Notes: generated from the letters alone by a model not told the origin. Shown: positions 5,859-14,202, counted from the stretch's first letter. The stretch is 36,391 nt of DNA from Clostridiales bacterium (GCA_017478485.1 JAFVDI010000014.1:1-36391), one strand, 5' to 3'. Numbers and translations: made by a program.

Positions 5859-8639
5859 ATGAATACAATGCTTATGCTGACCATAAGCGGCAGCGTTTTA
5901 GCACTTCTTCTCGTGTGTCTGCGCTATACCGTTCTGCGCAAGATGCCGAGCACGGTCTACTACTATGCATGGCTCCTGGTGCTCCTGCGTTTTGCAGTGC
6001 CGCTTCCGGGACTTGTTCCGGCAACAGCGGAGAAGGCGGAACCCTTGCCAAAAGCTCCTGTTGTATACGTTGAAATGGACAGCGAGGATAACGCAAAAGC
6101 GGTTTCCGGATCTGATCATGCAGACAGCACGATGACCGCTTCAGATAAAACGGACGGATCACACATCGTCCTTGATGCAACGGAAACAAAGGCGGCGACC
6201 GTTTCCGATAATACCCCTGCCACGAAGGCGCCTTCATTTTCGATCGACTGGAAGTCACCCAAGCTCTGGTTTTCGGTCTGGGCATTAGGCGCAGTCGTAA
6301 GCATGGGCATCACGGTGCTCTCATATATCAAGTTCAGCTTTGGCCTGAAGAGGGATCTCATGGAACCCGACAGCTTTACCAAAGCGGTATATGCTTCGAT
6401 CCCCGGCAGAAAGCCTGCCCTCTATTTCTCGGATTCTGCCCGCACACCCATGATGTTAGGCGTTCTCAAGCCGAAGATCGTTCTGCCTATGCGTGAGTAC
6501 AATGAAGAGATCCTGCTCAACATCCTCCGTCATGAGCTTACGCATTACCGCCGCTTTGACTTGCTCTACAAGTGGGTCACGACAGCGGTCCTTGCCGCTC
6601 ACTGGTTCAATCCATTAGCCTGGTTCATCCGCAGGGAGCTTAACCGTGCGTGTGAGATGAGCTGCGACGAGATGCTTCTTCGTTCCATGAACAAAGACGA
6701 AAAGCAGTCTTACGGCAATACTCTCCTTCTGATGGCGGCATCAACAGCTCTGCCTTCTGCTGTTGTCGCTACTTCTTTCGCAACAGAGAAGAGGAATCTC
6801 AAAGAAAGACTCGTTCAGATAATGAACTATAAGAAGAGCGGCACAAGGCTTCTTGCAGCGGTCCTTTCAGTTGCACTCCTGACAGGATGCGGAGTCGTTG
6901 CCGGCCCCGTTGCGAAAAAAGCCGGAGAAGCGCAGGCTGATGCACCCAAGGTTGAAGGCAATGCCGTAAAGGTCAAGACCGTTGACGAGTTCCTGAAAGC
7001 GATCGCCCCCAACACAGTGATCGAACTTGCCGAAGGCGAATTCGACCTGAGCAAGGCATCAGATTACGGGAAAGAAACAGGCAGTGACTACTATGCATGG
7101 AGCCATGAGGTTGGCGCCGGCGGAAACGATGCCGAGCTGATCATCAAGAACGTTGAAGGACTCACGATCCGCGGAGCCGGAGCAGGCAAGACCACTATTT
7201 CGGCAGTTCCGAGATATGCGAATGTAATCCGTTTCACAGGATGTAAGGATCTTTCAGTATCAGACCTTACAGCCGGTCATACGAGGGAACCCGGTTTCTG
7301 CACAGGCGGCGTGCTTTTAATGGAAAACTGCGATGATTCCAATGTCGACAAATGCGGACTTTACGGCTGCGGCACGGTCGGTGTTATCGCATACAACTGC
7401 AAAAAGATCAATGTAACCGGCTGCGACATCTACGAATGCAGTGTTGGTGCAGTTGAAGTTCATGACAGTAATGACATTCTTGTCAGCGGCTGTGAAATCC
7501 ACGATCACGGTAAAAAAGAAGCGGCGATGGATCTTTTCACTGCAGACAATACAATTGGCTTTACGGTCTATAACTGCACGATCCGTGACAATGAGAGTGG
7601 TAAACTGCTTGCTTCGATAGGTTCGAAGAACGTTTACTTCCTTTCAAATGAAGTAATGAAAAACATGTTCAAAGAAAGTACTTTCTATTTCGAGCAGTAC
7701 GGTGCAACAGTTGACGGCTGCCACTTCGCAAACAATTACAGCTCCAACTGGTATAAGGCAGACGCGAAGATCAAAGCAAACGATATTGAAGGCCGCCAGC
7801 TTGATACAGCTGCGTTCACTTCCATGAAGCTTCGTGACATCAAGCCTGAGACCGTGACATCAGCTACAGTAACAAAGCCCGGCACTTCCGCAACGGCAAA
7901 GGAAGTCGCTCCCGGAGCCGAGGTCAGCGTAAAGACGATCGACGAGTTCCTCAGTGCGATCGGACCTGACCGTACCATCGTTCTTGACGGAACAAACTTC
8001 GATCTGACAAAGGCAAAGAATTATGGCGGTGAAGGCACTGAGTTCTACAGCTGGGGAGATGTTGAGGACGGCTCTCAGCTTATCATCTCAAACGTAAAGA
8101 ATCTGACGATCAAGGCTAAGGATCCCGATCCGTCTAAAACGACATTAGAGACCCTCCCGCGCTATGCTGACGTAATCTGCTTTGACAGATGCGAGAACAT
8201 AAGCGTCATCGGTTTCACGGCCGGACATACAAAAGAGAAGGGTTCCTGCAGCGGCGACGTTCTTTCAATGACCAACTGCAAGAATATCAAGGTCGAGAAG
8301 ATGCGCCTTTACGGCTGCGGATCCAATGGAATCTTTGCTGAATTCTGTTCCGACATTGATGTCGTAAACAGCGAGATCTATGAATGCAGCAGCTCGGCAG
8401 GAGTTTTCAGGGATGACATCAGGATCAGCTTTAAGGACTGCAATATACATGATATTCCGGATATTGACCTCTTTTTCAGCGATTGTGAGAACGTGACCTG
8501 GAACGGAGAAAGACACATCGGAAGTTATATGCTCTTTGAAGTAAAAGCCGACGGAACGCTCGTTCCCGATAAGGATTCGGAGGAGGTTGCTAAGGTAGTT
8601 CCTCCGGCAACGGAAGCTCCGGATGCACCCGCCGCATAA
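5859..8639 (+). CDS. M56 (BlaR1-like) membrane metallopeptidase with two tandem right-handed beta-helix domains
   Basis: The 926-residue product starts with BlaR1-type membrane helices (about 5-27, 30-50, 140-165) and a cytosolic zinc protease: HELTH at 225-229 as HExxH and a downstream ACEMSCDE (E266 or E271 as third ligand). A further hydrophobic segment near 331-348 contains a lipobox-like LLTGC. The rest, about 560 residues, is not the penicillin-binding sensor of BlaR1 but two homologous halves (about 369-665 and 688-905). Each begins VKTxDEFLxAI, shares IIxNVxxLTIxA, PRYAxVIxF, FTAGHT and LYGCG, and has the NosD-like repeats of a parallel beta-helix. It follows the BlaI gene by 3 bp. 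Likely role: sensing an extracellular ligand, perhaps a glycan, and derepressing the operon; ligand unknown. Confidence 0.88.
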   Translation: MNTMLMLTISGSVLALLLVCLRYTVLRKMPSTVYYYAWLLVLLRFAVPLPGLVPATAEKAEPLPKAPVVYVEMDSEDNAKAVSGSDHADSTMTASDKTDGSHIVLDATETKAATVSDNTPATKAPSFSIDWKSPKLWFSVWALGAVVSMGITVLSYIKFSFGLKRDLMEPDSFTKAVYASIPGRKPALYFSDSARTPMMLGVLKPKIVLPMREYNEEILLNILRHELTHYRRFDLLYKWVTTAVLAAHWFNPLAWFIRRELNRACEMSCDEMLLRSMNKDEKQSYGNTLLLMAASTALPSAVVATSFATEKRNLKERLVQIMNYKKSGTRLLAAVLSVALLTGCGVVAGPVAKKAGEAQADAPKVEGNAVKVKTVDEFLKAIAPNTVIELAEGEFDLSKASDYGKETGSDYYAWSHEVGAGGNDAELIIKNVEGLTIRGAGAGKTTISAVPRYANVIRFTGCKDLSVSDLTAGHTREPGFCTGGVLLMENCDDSNVDKCGLYGCGTVGVIAYNCKKINVTGCDIYECSVGAVEVHDSNDILVSGCEIHDHGKKEAAMDLFTADNTIGFTVYNCTIRDNESGKLLASIGSKNVYFLSNEVMKNMFKESTFYFEQYGATVDGCHFANNYSSNWYKADAKIKANDIEGRQLDTAAFTSMKLRDIKPETVTSATVTKPGTSATAKEVAPGAEVSVKTIDEFLSAIGPDRTIVLDGTNFDLTKAKNYGGEGTEFYSWGDVEDGSQLIISNVKNLTIKAKDPDPSKTTLETLPRYADVICFDRCENISVIGFTAGHTKEKGSCSGDVLSMTNCKNIKVEKMRLYGCGSNGIFAEFCSDIDVVNSEIYECSSSAGVFRDDIRISFKDCNIHDIPDIDLFFSDCENVTWNGERHIGSYMLFEVKADGTLVPDKDSEEVAKVVPPATEAPDAPAA

Positions 8640-8660
8640 GAAATACAACCGATGAAGCTA

Positions 8661-8714
8661 AGGGGCTGTCTCACAAGTGACCTGTTCACTTCAAGAGGCA
8701 GCCCCTCATTTTTC
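8661..8714 (+). terminator. Long intrinsic terminator after the M56 gene
   Basis: AGGGGCTGTCTC (8661-8672) pairs with GAGGCAGCCCCT (8695-8706) with one wobble. The inner arms AAGTGA (8675-8680) and TCACTT (8686-8691) extend the stem, and ATTTTTC follows. It also lies downstream of the convergent thioesterase gene. Confidence 0.8.
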
Positions 8715-8754
8715 AAAACATATCGGGAATGTCCGGTTTTGTTTACGAAAAAGT

Positions 8755-9501
8755 TTACGCAACAACAAAAGCTGATCCGGCATCATGCCAGCTGAGCCTG
8801 CAGGAAGTGATCTCGCTGCCGTCTCTTCTGATACGGAACAGATCCCCGTCTTCTTCTTTCAGCTGTTCGATATCCAGCTTCTCCCCTTCGAAAGACTGGC
8901 TTAGATAATGTATCTCAAGGCCTTCGGGGTCGTGAGTCTTAAAGAACTCCGAGTCGTAGGTATTCAGCATAAAACGGACATACTCGATGTTGTTGGTGTG
9001 GTAGCAGTAGTCAAGACTTGTCGAACGGACCGTAACAGTGTCAACGCTTACTCCTTCAGTCTTAGAAAAACGTGTGAACTCAAGCCCTTCCGTCACGATA
9101 TCATGTGCCATATCTTCAGTAAAGCCGACTGTATCCGCTTTGCGTATCTTTCCGTTTTCAAGATCGACGGCAGCCAGTTCTGTTCTTGCTTTGATGAGCA
9201 CCACGCCGTCATTACCTTCAACGATCGTGTCGATATTGAGCTTGACTGCCGTATGCTTTGAAATGTAGCATCTGACAGTAAACTCTTCGCGCCATGCAGG
9301 TCTTCTGACGAAGCGGATATTGTTCTTTACTATGAGCCACATGGCCTTGTATCTTTCCATAGCGACGATGCCGTCAATGCCGAGATCTCCCATGAGTTCA
9401 GTTACGGCATTCTCAACGATACCGTCGGCTGCAAGGATGGACAGCTTAAGCTTGCTGTCGCACATATCTCCTGCTACATATGATCTTTTCTCGCGTATCA
9501 T
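8755..9501 (-). CDS. Acyl-ACP thioesterase (FatA/FatB-like)
   Basis: The 248-residue product has the length of bacterial acyl-ACP thioesterases and a double hot-dog layout. The first half contains AWREEFTV and the second DYCYHTNNIEYVRFML, which carries the D-x(n)-H-x-N-N motif expected for the active site (Asn and His). It should hydrolyse acyl-ACP to free fatty acid. Two ATGs, at 9507 and 9501, compete; GGGAG lies 9 nt before the second and only 3-4 nt before the first, so 9501 is chosen. It is last of three closely spaced minus-strand genes with two CmpB-type membrane proteins, suggesting a membrane-lipid-related unit. Confidence 0.82.
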   Translation of the reverse strand: MIREKRSYVAGDMCDSKLKLSILAADGIVENAVTELMGDLGIDGIVAMERYKAMWLIVKNNIRFVRRPAWREEFTVRCYISKHTAVKLNIDTIVEGNDGVVLIKARTELAAVDLENGKIRKADTVGFTEDMAHDIVTEGLEFTRFSKTEGVSVDTVTVRSTSLDYCYHTNNIEYVRFMLNTYDSEFFKTHDPEGLEIHYLSQSFEGEKLDIEQLKEEDGDLFRIRRDGSEITSCRLSWHDAGSAFVVA

Positions 9502-9522
9502 TATCATTATCTCCCGTTTGTT

Positions 9523-10356
9523 TTATTTTCCGGATATCCTGTTCTTAAGGGTTAATATTATCTCCTGATGCTCCTTATGTATCATCGTCGGGAAAGCATT
9601 AAGCAATCTGGCGGCTCCGGAATGTTTGTGCTCAAGAATGGAGAGACGTATCTCTTCGGATCTCTTTTCGAGCTTTTTCAGCATCTCACCGGCGTCGTCT
9701 CTTAGTTCAGCCTTCCCGAGTGCAACCTGAACCCTGGCCTCACCGATGTCTTGAGCGTTCTTCATCGCGTTATTCCCGATTATATCAGTCATACGGTCGC
9801 TTATCGTTCTCATGGCCCGGCTGATGCTGTCGAGCTCCTTGAGCTTCTTATTCAGGCCTATGATCGTTAACGCCGTGACGGTCGTGTCGGCTATGATACA
9901 GATACAAAGAAGACTGAGAAGGATCAACGATAAAGTATCGGGTATTAGTCCGACAATTGTCCTGATCCACGGGTGTATGCCTTTGACAGCTGCGACCACA
10001 GCAAGTCCCCACAGGATCGAAAAGGCGGCACAGATATAGCCGTGCAGGTTCAATGGCATGGAGCTGTAATCCCACCATCTTGCATGAAACAGCCTGTCCA
10101 ATATGAAGCCTGCGGCAAGTTCTATCAGGGTTGCAAAGACCATCCCGACAAGGAAAAGGATCAAGGGATCCTCTGCCTTTAGCACACTGCTTATCCAAAG
10201 CACGGCACACATGCCCGCTCCGTAGACCGGGCATAAAGGACCGTTAAGAAATCCACGGTTGATTATCCTGCCTTTTACTACGGCGTGAAATACGACTTCA
10301 GTAACCCAGCCGAGAAAAGAATAGATCATGAAATACCAAAGAAAAGAAACTATCAT
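9523..10356 (-). CDS. CmpB-type membrane protein (annotated elsewhere as putative ABC transporter permease)
   Basis: The 277-residue product starts with the family-typical membrane segment FMIYSFLGWVTEVVFHAV, then NRGFLNGPLCPVYGAG, which marks the CmpB family (PF06541). Five or so hydrophobic segments occupy the first 170 residues; the last 100 are a charged helical tail. Family members are often called ABC permeases, but no ATPase or binding protein is near, so transport is not supported here. The gene begins 12 bp after the stop of a related gene (10369-10977); its own ribosome binding site is weak, suggesting translational coupling. Confidence 0.82.
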   Translation of the reverse strand: MIVSFLWYFMIYSFLGWVTEVVFHAVVKGRIINRGFLNGPLCPVYGAGMCAVLWISSVLKAEDPLILFLVGMVFATLIELAAGFILDRLFHARWWDYSSMPLNLHGYICAAFSILWGLAVVAAVKGIHPWIRTIVGLIPDTLSLILLSLLCICIIADTTVTALTIIGLNKKLKELDSISRAMRTISDRMTDIIGNNAMKNAQDIGEARVQVALGKAELRDDAGEMLKKLEKRSEEIRLSILEHKHSGAARLLNAFPTMIHKEHQEIILTLKNRISGK

Positions 10357-10368
10357 ACGGCCACGCTG

Positions 10369-10977
10369 CTATACCTTCGGTATTATCTCAAGATCCAGAC
10401 CGGAACCTTTTGCCGGAAAATGTAAGACCCAGCTTAAGTTCGTTGCCCGGTTTGAATGCATATATCCGAATGAGAAGAAGAGATCCATCACAAGGACCGC
10501 AAGAAGCGCTACGCAGACCACATGGACCTTATTATTTTCATGAAGCTTGAAGTAGTTCATTAGCGGCGTGAAAAAGCGGTAGAAAAAGACCGTGATCACC
10601 GTCGAGAATCCTATGCTCGTGAAAAAGCTCGTATATCTCGTAAGATGCATCGGAAGATCAGTGTAGTCCCAGTAATAGATACCGCAGAACTTTTCAACAG
10701 CGTAACCGAGTAAGATCTCTCCTACGGATACGATGAAAAAGCATGCGATAAAGAACGGGCCCAGGTTGTTTTTTTGCGGAACACCCAAGACCATGTAGAT
10801 GAACAAGACCGCAAAGCCGTATCCTATAAGGAACGGGAAGTGCATGTTCCGGTTGTCTATCACGCCGGAGCTGAAGAACATCCAGATATTCTCAAGACAA
10901 AAGCCGAGAAAGGAAACGACTATTACCAAAGCCATGTAGTCGTAAACTGAATATTCGGAATGAATCCGCTTTCCCAT
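10369..10977 (-). CDS. Second CmpB-like membrane protein
   Basis: The start at 10977 has AAGGAG about 9 nt upstream; a longer frame to 11052 would run through the divergent promoter region and lacks such a site. The 202-residue product has about six hydrophobic segments. It shares with its neighbour the features SFLGFCLENIW, HFPFLIGYGFAVLF and YYWDYTDLPMHL (neighbour: WWDYSSMPLNLHGY), so the two are diverged paralogues of the CmpB family. The C-terminus is polar and ends in a short basic tail. It is the first gene of a three-gene unit divergent from a TetR regulator, which probably controls it. Confidence 0.75.
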   Translation of the reverse strand: MGKRIHSEYSVYDYMALVIVVSFLGFCLENIWMFFSSGVIDNRNMHFPFLIGYGFAVLFIYMVLGVPQKNNLGPFFIACFFIVSVGEILLGYAVEKFCGIYYWDYTDLPMHLTRYTSFFTSIGFSTVITVFFYRFFTPLMNYFKLHENNKVHVVCVALLAVLVMDLFFSFGYMHSNRATNLSWVLHFPAKGSGLDLEIIPKV

Positions 10978-11011
10978 CCTAAGAAACTCCTTGAATATGA
11001 TATACAGCGAT

Positions 11012-11038
11012 GTTACAATTGTTTTGACGTTACAAGTG
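11012..11038. promoter_or_regulatory. Candidate operator in the TetR divergent region
   Basis: GTTACAATTG (11012-11021) is repeated as GTTACAAGTG (11029-11038), 17 bp apart, in the gap between the divergent CmpB and TetR genes. TTGACG at 11024-11029 is a possible plus-strand -35. The copies are direct rather than inverted, unlike most TetR operators, so the assignment is tentative. Confidence 0.35.
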
Positions 11039-11089
11039 TAGCACCACGACATTTATTCTTCTATATATCGATCAACGGAGTTTACAGAA

Positions 11090-11677
11090 ATGGCTAAGAG
11101 TGTAAAGCCTGAACAAAAAGGAACGGTTTTGCAGACCGAACTCGCAAAACGTGAAGTCTTACGGCTCAATAACCGGGAATCGAATCATTTAACACGCGAG
11201 TGCATATGCATGGCCATGATGTATCTCATGAACGAGAAACCTTACGATTCCATAAGCATATCCGAGATCGCAAAACGTGCCGGAGTCTCAAGGACAGCCT
11301 TTTACCGTAACTACGAGACCAAGGATGACGTCGTCAGAGAGATCGGAAAGCAGGTGATAGAAATGCTTTCCGAGATCGTCGGCAAAGTCAGGTCAAATGA
11401 GGATGTTCACAATATGCTTGTTGAATTCTTCACACAGATAGAGCAGCAAAAGGATAAGATCGAGCTGCTTATCAAGGGCGACCTGTCATTTAATCTTTTG
11501 TTCCCCAATGCCCGGTTACTGGAGAATGTGATCCCCGCCCGGACCAGGACGGATCATTACCGCATGGTCGCCGTCGATGCTGCACTTTTCGGGATCGTAA
11601 AGGAATGGATCACTAACGGGTGCGATCTTTCGGTCGAAGAACTGGTAAGGGTCGTAGAACTCGGGGTATCGGTATAA
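11090..11677 (+). CDS. TetR/AcrR-family transcriptional regulator
   Basis: The 195-residue product has the usual TetR size. After a 30-residue basic leader comes the helix-turn-helix (roughly residues 38-85) with YDSISISEIAKRAGVSRTAFYRNYETKDDVV, a textbook TetR DNA-binding segment. The C-terminal ligand domain is helical, contains ELLIKGDLSFNLLF, and resembles the TetR_C variants common in Clostridia; the ligand is unknown. ATG 11090 has GGAG about 10 nt upstream. It is divergent from the CmpB-CmpB-thioesterase unit and most likely represses that unit and itself. Confidence 0.9.
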   Translation: MAKSVKPEQKGTVLQTELAKREVLRLNNRESNHLTRECICMAMMYLMNEKPYDSISISEIAKRAGVSRTAFYRNYETKDDVVREIGKQVIEMLSEIVGKVRSNEDVHNMLVEFFTQIEQQKDKIELLIKGDLSFNLLFPNARLLENVIPARTRTDHYRMVAVDAALFGIVKEWITNGCDLSVEELVRVVELGVSV

Positions 11678-11761
11678 TGTCTTTGCTATCCGGGAAGTTC
11701 CGATGAGCATCCGGATGTTCATTTACCCGTTCTGCTTGTTCCTGCAACCTGAATTAAAAAG

Positions 11762-11790
11762 GCCGCTTCATTTCTGTTGAAGCGGCATTT
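11762..11790. terminator. Bidirectional terminator between TetR and the small peptide gene
   Basis: GCCGCTTCA (11762-11770) and TGAAGCGGC (11778-11786) form a perfect 9-bp stem with a 7-nt loop. ATTT follows on the plus strand, and on the minus strand the stem is followed by CTTTTTAATT, a good U-tract for the convergent gene at 11824. Confidence 0.8.
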
Positions 11791-11823
11791 CGAATCAAAC
11801 TGTGTCAGTGTTACCGTGAAATG

Positions 11824-12102
11824 TCACTTAAGATGACCGTAAACCCACCAAACCTGATTGCATGCGTCACATCTGTACTCAAGCTGATGATGTGAGAACA
11901 GACCAAAGAAGAAATAGTCCTCTCTTTCGTTTCCCGTGAAATATCCTTCCTTCAGGCAATTCATACAACACGTCGGATGGAATATGTGATAGTTATAGTT
12001 ATAGTTTCCGGCGGTAAAAGCGGTTCCGCCGCTGACCTGACTGATATCTTCAATACCGAGTTCTTCAGCCAGATCAAGTGTTGTTGTTTCTGTATTATTC
12101 AT
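11824..12102 (-). CDS. Small peptide with double-glycine leader and zinc-ribbon-like cysteines
   Basis: The 92-residue product has an excellent AGGAGG 9 nt upstream and its own promoter. Residues 9-26 read LDLAEELGIEDISQVSGG, which fits the leader consensus of double-glycine exported peptides (acidic helix, hydrophobics at spaced positions, GG before the cleavage site). The 66 residues after G26 are rich in Tyr, Phe, Trp, His and Asn. They hold five cysteines, C45, C46, C49, C78 and C81, of which C46/C49 and C78/C81 form a CxxC...CxxC zinc-ribbon pattern. No C39-peptidase transporter or modifying enzyme is in the window. It could be a bacteriocin-like or signalling peptide precursor, or a plain zinc-ribbon protein with a chance leader match. 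Confidence 0.65.
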   Translation of the reverse strand: MNNTETTTLDLAEELGIEDISQVSGGTAFTAGNYNYNYHIFHPTCCMNCLKEGYFTGNEREDYFFFGLFSHHQLEYRCDACNQVWWVYGHLK

Positions 12103-12143
12103 TTTTTGTATCCTCCTGAATAGTGTTCTTGTTGGACGACATG

Positions 12144-12172
12144 ATTATCACATCAGCGAAAACACGATACAA
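12144..12172 (-). promoter_or_regulatory. Promoter of the double-glycine peptide gene
   Basis: On the minus strand, TTGTAT (12172-12167) and GATAAT (12149-12144) are 17 bp apart, with TG one base before the -10 (extended -10). The start codon follows 42 bp downstream. Further upstream, 12187-12219 can fold as CCGG-TCTGATG / CATCAGA-(TT)-CCGG; no U-tract follows, so its role is unclear. Confidence 0.65.
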
Positions 12173-12382
12173 TCAATGATCACTGCCCGGTCTGATGCTT
12201 ATCCGACATCAGATTCCGGGAATGTTGATTAAGTCTTTGCTGTTTTCCACGGTCTGTCTCCAAAAAACAAAATTACACCCGAAAGACAACATTTTACGCC
12301 GAACGTTATCAAGACTTCGAAAATAAGTCAGCATTCCCGTTGAAAATGTGATATAACCTATCGGCAAACATTTCAAAGCATT

Positions 12383-13753
12383 ATGAGTACCAAAGCACTG
12401 AACAAGAACTCCATGATCGAAGGAAGCCTGTGGAATAAGATCCTCGGGTTTGCTTTCCCGTTGGCTCTGACCGGGATACTCCAGCAGATGTTCAGTGCAG
12501 CTGACTTAGCTGTAGTCGGTAATTTCACGGAAGGTCTGGGCAAGGCCTGCATGGCCGCAGTCGGTGCAAACACTCCTATAATGAGCTTCATAATCAACGG
12601 CTTTCTGGGGATATCGCTGGGCACGAACGTCATCATCGCAAATGCAGTCGGCAGAAAAGATGACGAGACCATCCGGAAGGCCGTGCACACGTCCCTTATC
12701 GTCGCGCTCATCTGCGGCGTCATTACGGCTGTATTGGGCCAGCTTATAGCAGAGCCCCTCTTAAGGTCACAAAAGATCGCGGATGAAGCGGTAGATATGG
12801 CGATAATCTATTTCCGCATCTATGTCGGCGGACTTCCCGTTATTCTCCTGTATAACTTCGAAGCAGCGATATTCAGAGGCATCGGCAATACCAAGCTTCC
12901 ATTCATAGCGTTGGTAATCTCGGGAGTTATCAATGTGGTACTGAACCTGTTATTTGTTCTCGTCCTTCACCGCACTGTTGACGGCGTAGCCATTGCAACG
13001 GTCATATCAAACCTGATAAGCAGCCTGATATTGCTCATCTGCCTTCGCAAGACCAAGACGGCAGCCAGGTTCGAGGCAAAGCATCTTAAGATAGATAAGC
13101 CGGTATTCAATAAGATAATGAAGATCGGCATACCGGCAAGCCTTCAGTCATGCGTGTTTTCGGCCGCAAACATAATCATCCAGTCCGCGATCAACAGCCT
13201 GGGGACTGCAGTCGCGGCTGCTTCCTCCGCGGCGTTCAATATCGAGATATTCTCATATTATGTGCTCAACAGCTTCGGTCAGGCATGCACAACTTTCACG
13301 GGCCAGAATTACGGCGCGTGGAAGCTGGACAGATGTAAGAAGACACTGAAGCTCTGTATTTTGGAAGGCATTGTCATCGAAGGGCTTATGGTAGTTATGC
13401 TGCTCCTGTGCGGCAAGAGCATGATCTCCGTATTTACCCCGGATCCCGAGATCATCGAGATAGGATATGTCCGGGTGCTTTTTATAACGACTGCGCATCT
13501 TTTCTCGCTCTTCTACGATGTCATGAGCGGCTATATGAGAGGGTTCGGGATATCTTTGTCGCCCGCGCTCGTTACCATGTTCTGCATATGCGGAATAAGG
13601 ATCTTCTGGATCTATACGGTCTTCGAGCAGTTCCGCTCGTTCACATGCATCATGGCCGTTTACCCGATAAGCCTCGGTGTAAACGCGATAGCCATCTTCA
13701 TCTTGCTCCTGATAAAGCGCCCTGCTAAAAAGCTCAGTTCCCGGGACGGATAA
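12383..13753 (+). CDS. MATE-family multidrug/cation antiporter
   Basis: The 456-residue, about 12-helix product matches the MATE family in length and motifs. The opening LWNKILGFAFPLALTGILQQMF plus DLAVVGNF is the classic N-terminal repeat signature, and QSCVFSAANIIIQSAINSLG starts the second half. Such proteins export drugs or metabolites using a Na+ or H+ gradient. No good ribosome binding site precedes ATG 12383; ATG 12413 (MIEGSLWN) is an alternative start with no better site. A DUF523 fragment follows; no regulator is obviously attached. Confidence 0.9.
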   Translation: MSTKALNKNSMIEGSLWNKILGFAFPLALTGILQQMFSAADLAVVGNFTEGLGKACMAAVGANTPIMSFIINGFLGISLGTNVIIANAVGRKDDETIRKAVHTSLIVALICGVITAVLGQLIAEPLLRSQKIADEAVDMAIIYFRIYVGGLPVILLYNFEAAIFRGIGNTKLPFIALVISGVINVVLNLLFVLVLHRTVDGVAIATVISNLISSLILLICLRKTKTAARFEAKHLKIDKPVFNKIMKIGIPASLQSCVFSAANIIIQSAINSLGTAVAAASSAAFNIEIFSYYVLNSFGQACTTFTGQNYGAWKLDRCKKTLKLCILEGIVIEGLMVVMLLLCGKSMISVFTPDPEIIEIGYVRVLFITTAHLFSLFYDVMSGYMRGFGISLSPALVTMFCICGIRIFWIYTVFEQFRSFTCIMAVYPISLGVNAIAIFILLLIKRPAKKLSSRDG

Positions 13754-13776
13754 CCCCGGTGGTATAATTGCCGTAG

Positions 13777-14007
13777 CCAGATTATCACGGGGGCGGAATT
13801 GAATTCAGACGAGGCGCGGAGCTTGCGTTGAAGCAGGTAATGGAAGCCGGCGCGGAGCTTGTGATATTGCAATCCAGGAGCCCTTCGTGCGGAGTGGGTT
13901 CTGTGTATGACGGATCGTTTTCGGGAACCTTGATACCGGGGCAGGGAGTTTTCGCAAAGCTCCTCATGGAAAACAATATCAAAGTTATGGATGTATCTGA
14001 GTTGTGA
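13777..14007 (+). pseudogene. DUF523 protein, N-terminally truncated remnant
   Basis: The frame is open from 13777 to TGA 14005-14007 and encodes the C-terminal half of a DUF523 protein: FRRGAELALKQV, the signature SRSPSCGVGSVYDGSFSGTL, then PGQGVFAKLL. The N-terminal part with the conserved CLLG and CRYDG cysteine motifs is missing, and an in-frame stop closes the frame just upstream. No credible start with ribosome binding site is seen. This looks like debris between the MATE gene and the thiamine operon promoter, which begins 10 bp after the stop. Confidence 0.7.
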
Positions 14008-14016
14008 ATAAGCAGG

Positions 14017-14045
14017 TTGATTATTCGAGAATGTAGAAATATAAT
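14017..14045 (+). promoter_or_regulatory. Promoter of the thiamine salvage operon
   Basis: TTGATT (14017-14022) and a perfect TATAAT (14040-14045) are separated by exactly 17 bp. Transcription would start near 14052, about 40 bases before the TPP riboswitch. Confidence 0.8.
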
Positions 14046-14091
14046 GTGCATGTTCTGAGCATGCTTTACGTTTTGAGAGCATGCAGACTCA

Positions 14092-14177
14092 ATGGGGAGC
14101 TTGTGTTACAGGCTGAGAACAGAGATGTGATCCTGGACCCTTAAACCTGATTTGGATAATGCCAACGGAGGGAATCG
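14092..14177 (+). ncRNA. TPP riboswitch (THI element)
   Basis: The conserved blocks appear in order and spacing: GGGGAGC at the 5' side, GGCTGAGA (14111-14118), GGACCCTTAAACCTGAT (14135-14151), and GGATAATGCCAACGGAGGGAA (14154-14174). These are the pyrimidine- and pyrophosphate-sensing helices of the thiamine pyrophosphate aptamer. A terminator hairpin and then thiM follow, so TPP should cause premature termination. Confidence 0.95.
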
Positions 14178-14202
14178 CTATGGATAAAAAGTATTAGTTA
14201 AG

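Noticed and set aside
9523..10977. ABC transporter operon
   Set aside because: The CmpB-family label suggests a permease, but there is no ATPase or binding protein in this unit, so a transport function is not claimed.
12187..12219. Terminator or riboswitch upstream of the MATE gene
   Set aside because: The hairpin has a 2-nt bulge, no U-tract, and no match to a riboswitch class that I know.
14180..14197. Five-codon ORF (MDKKY) between the TPP aptamer and the attenuator
   Set aside because: It starts within the expression platform region but is too short to support as a leader peptide, and the aptamer with terminator already explains control.
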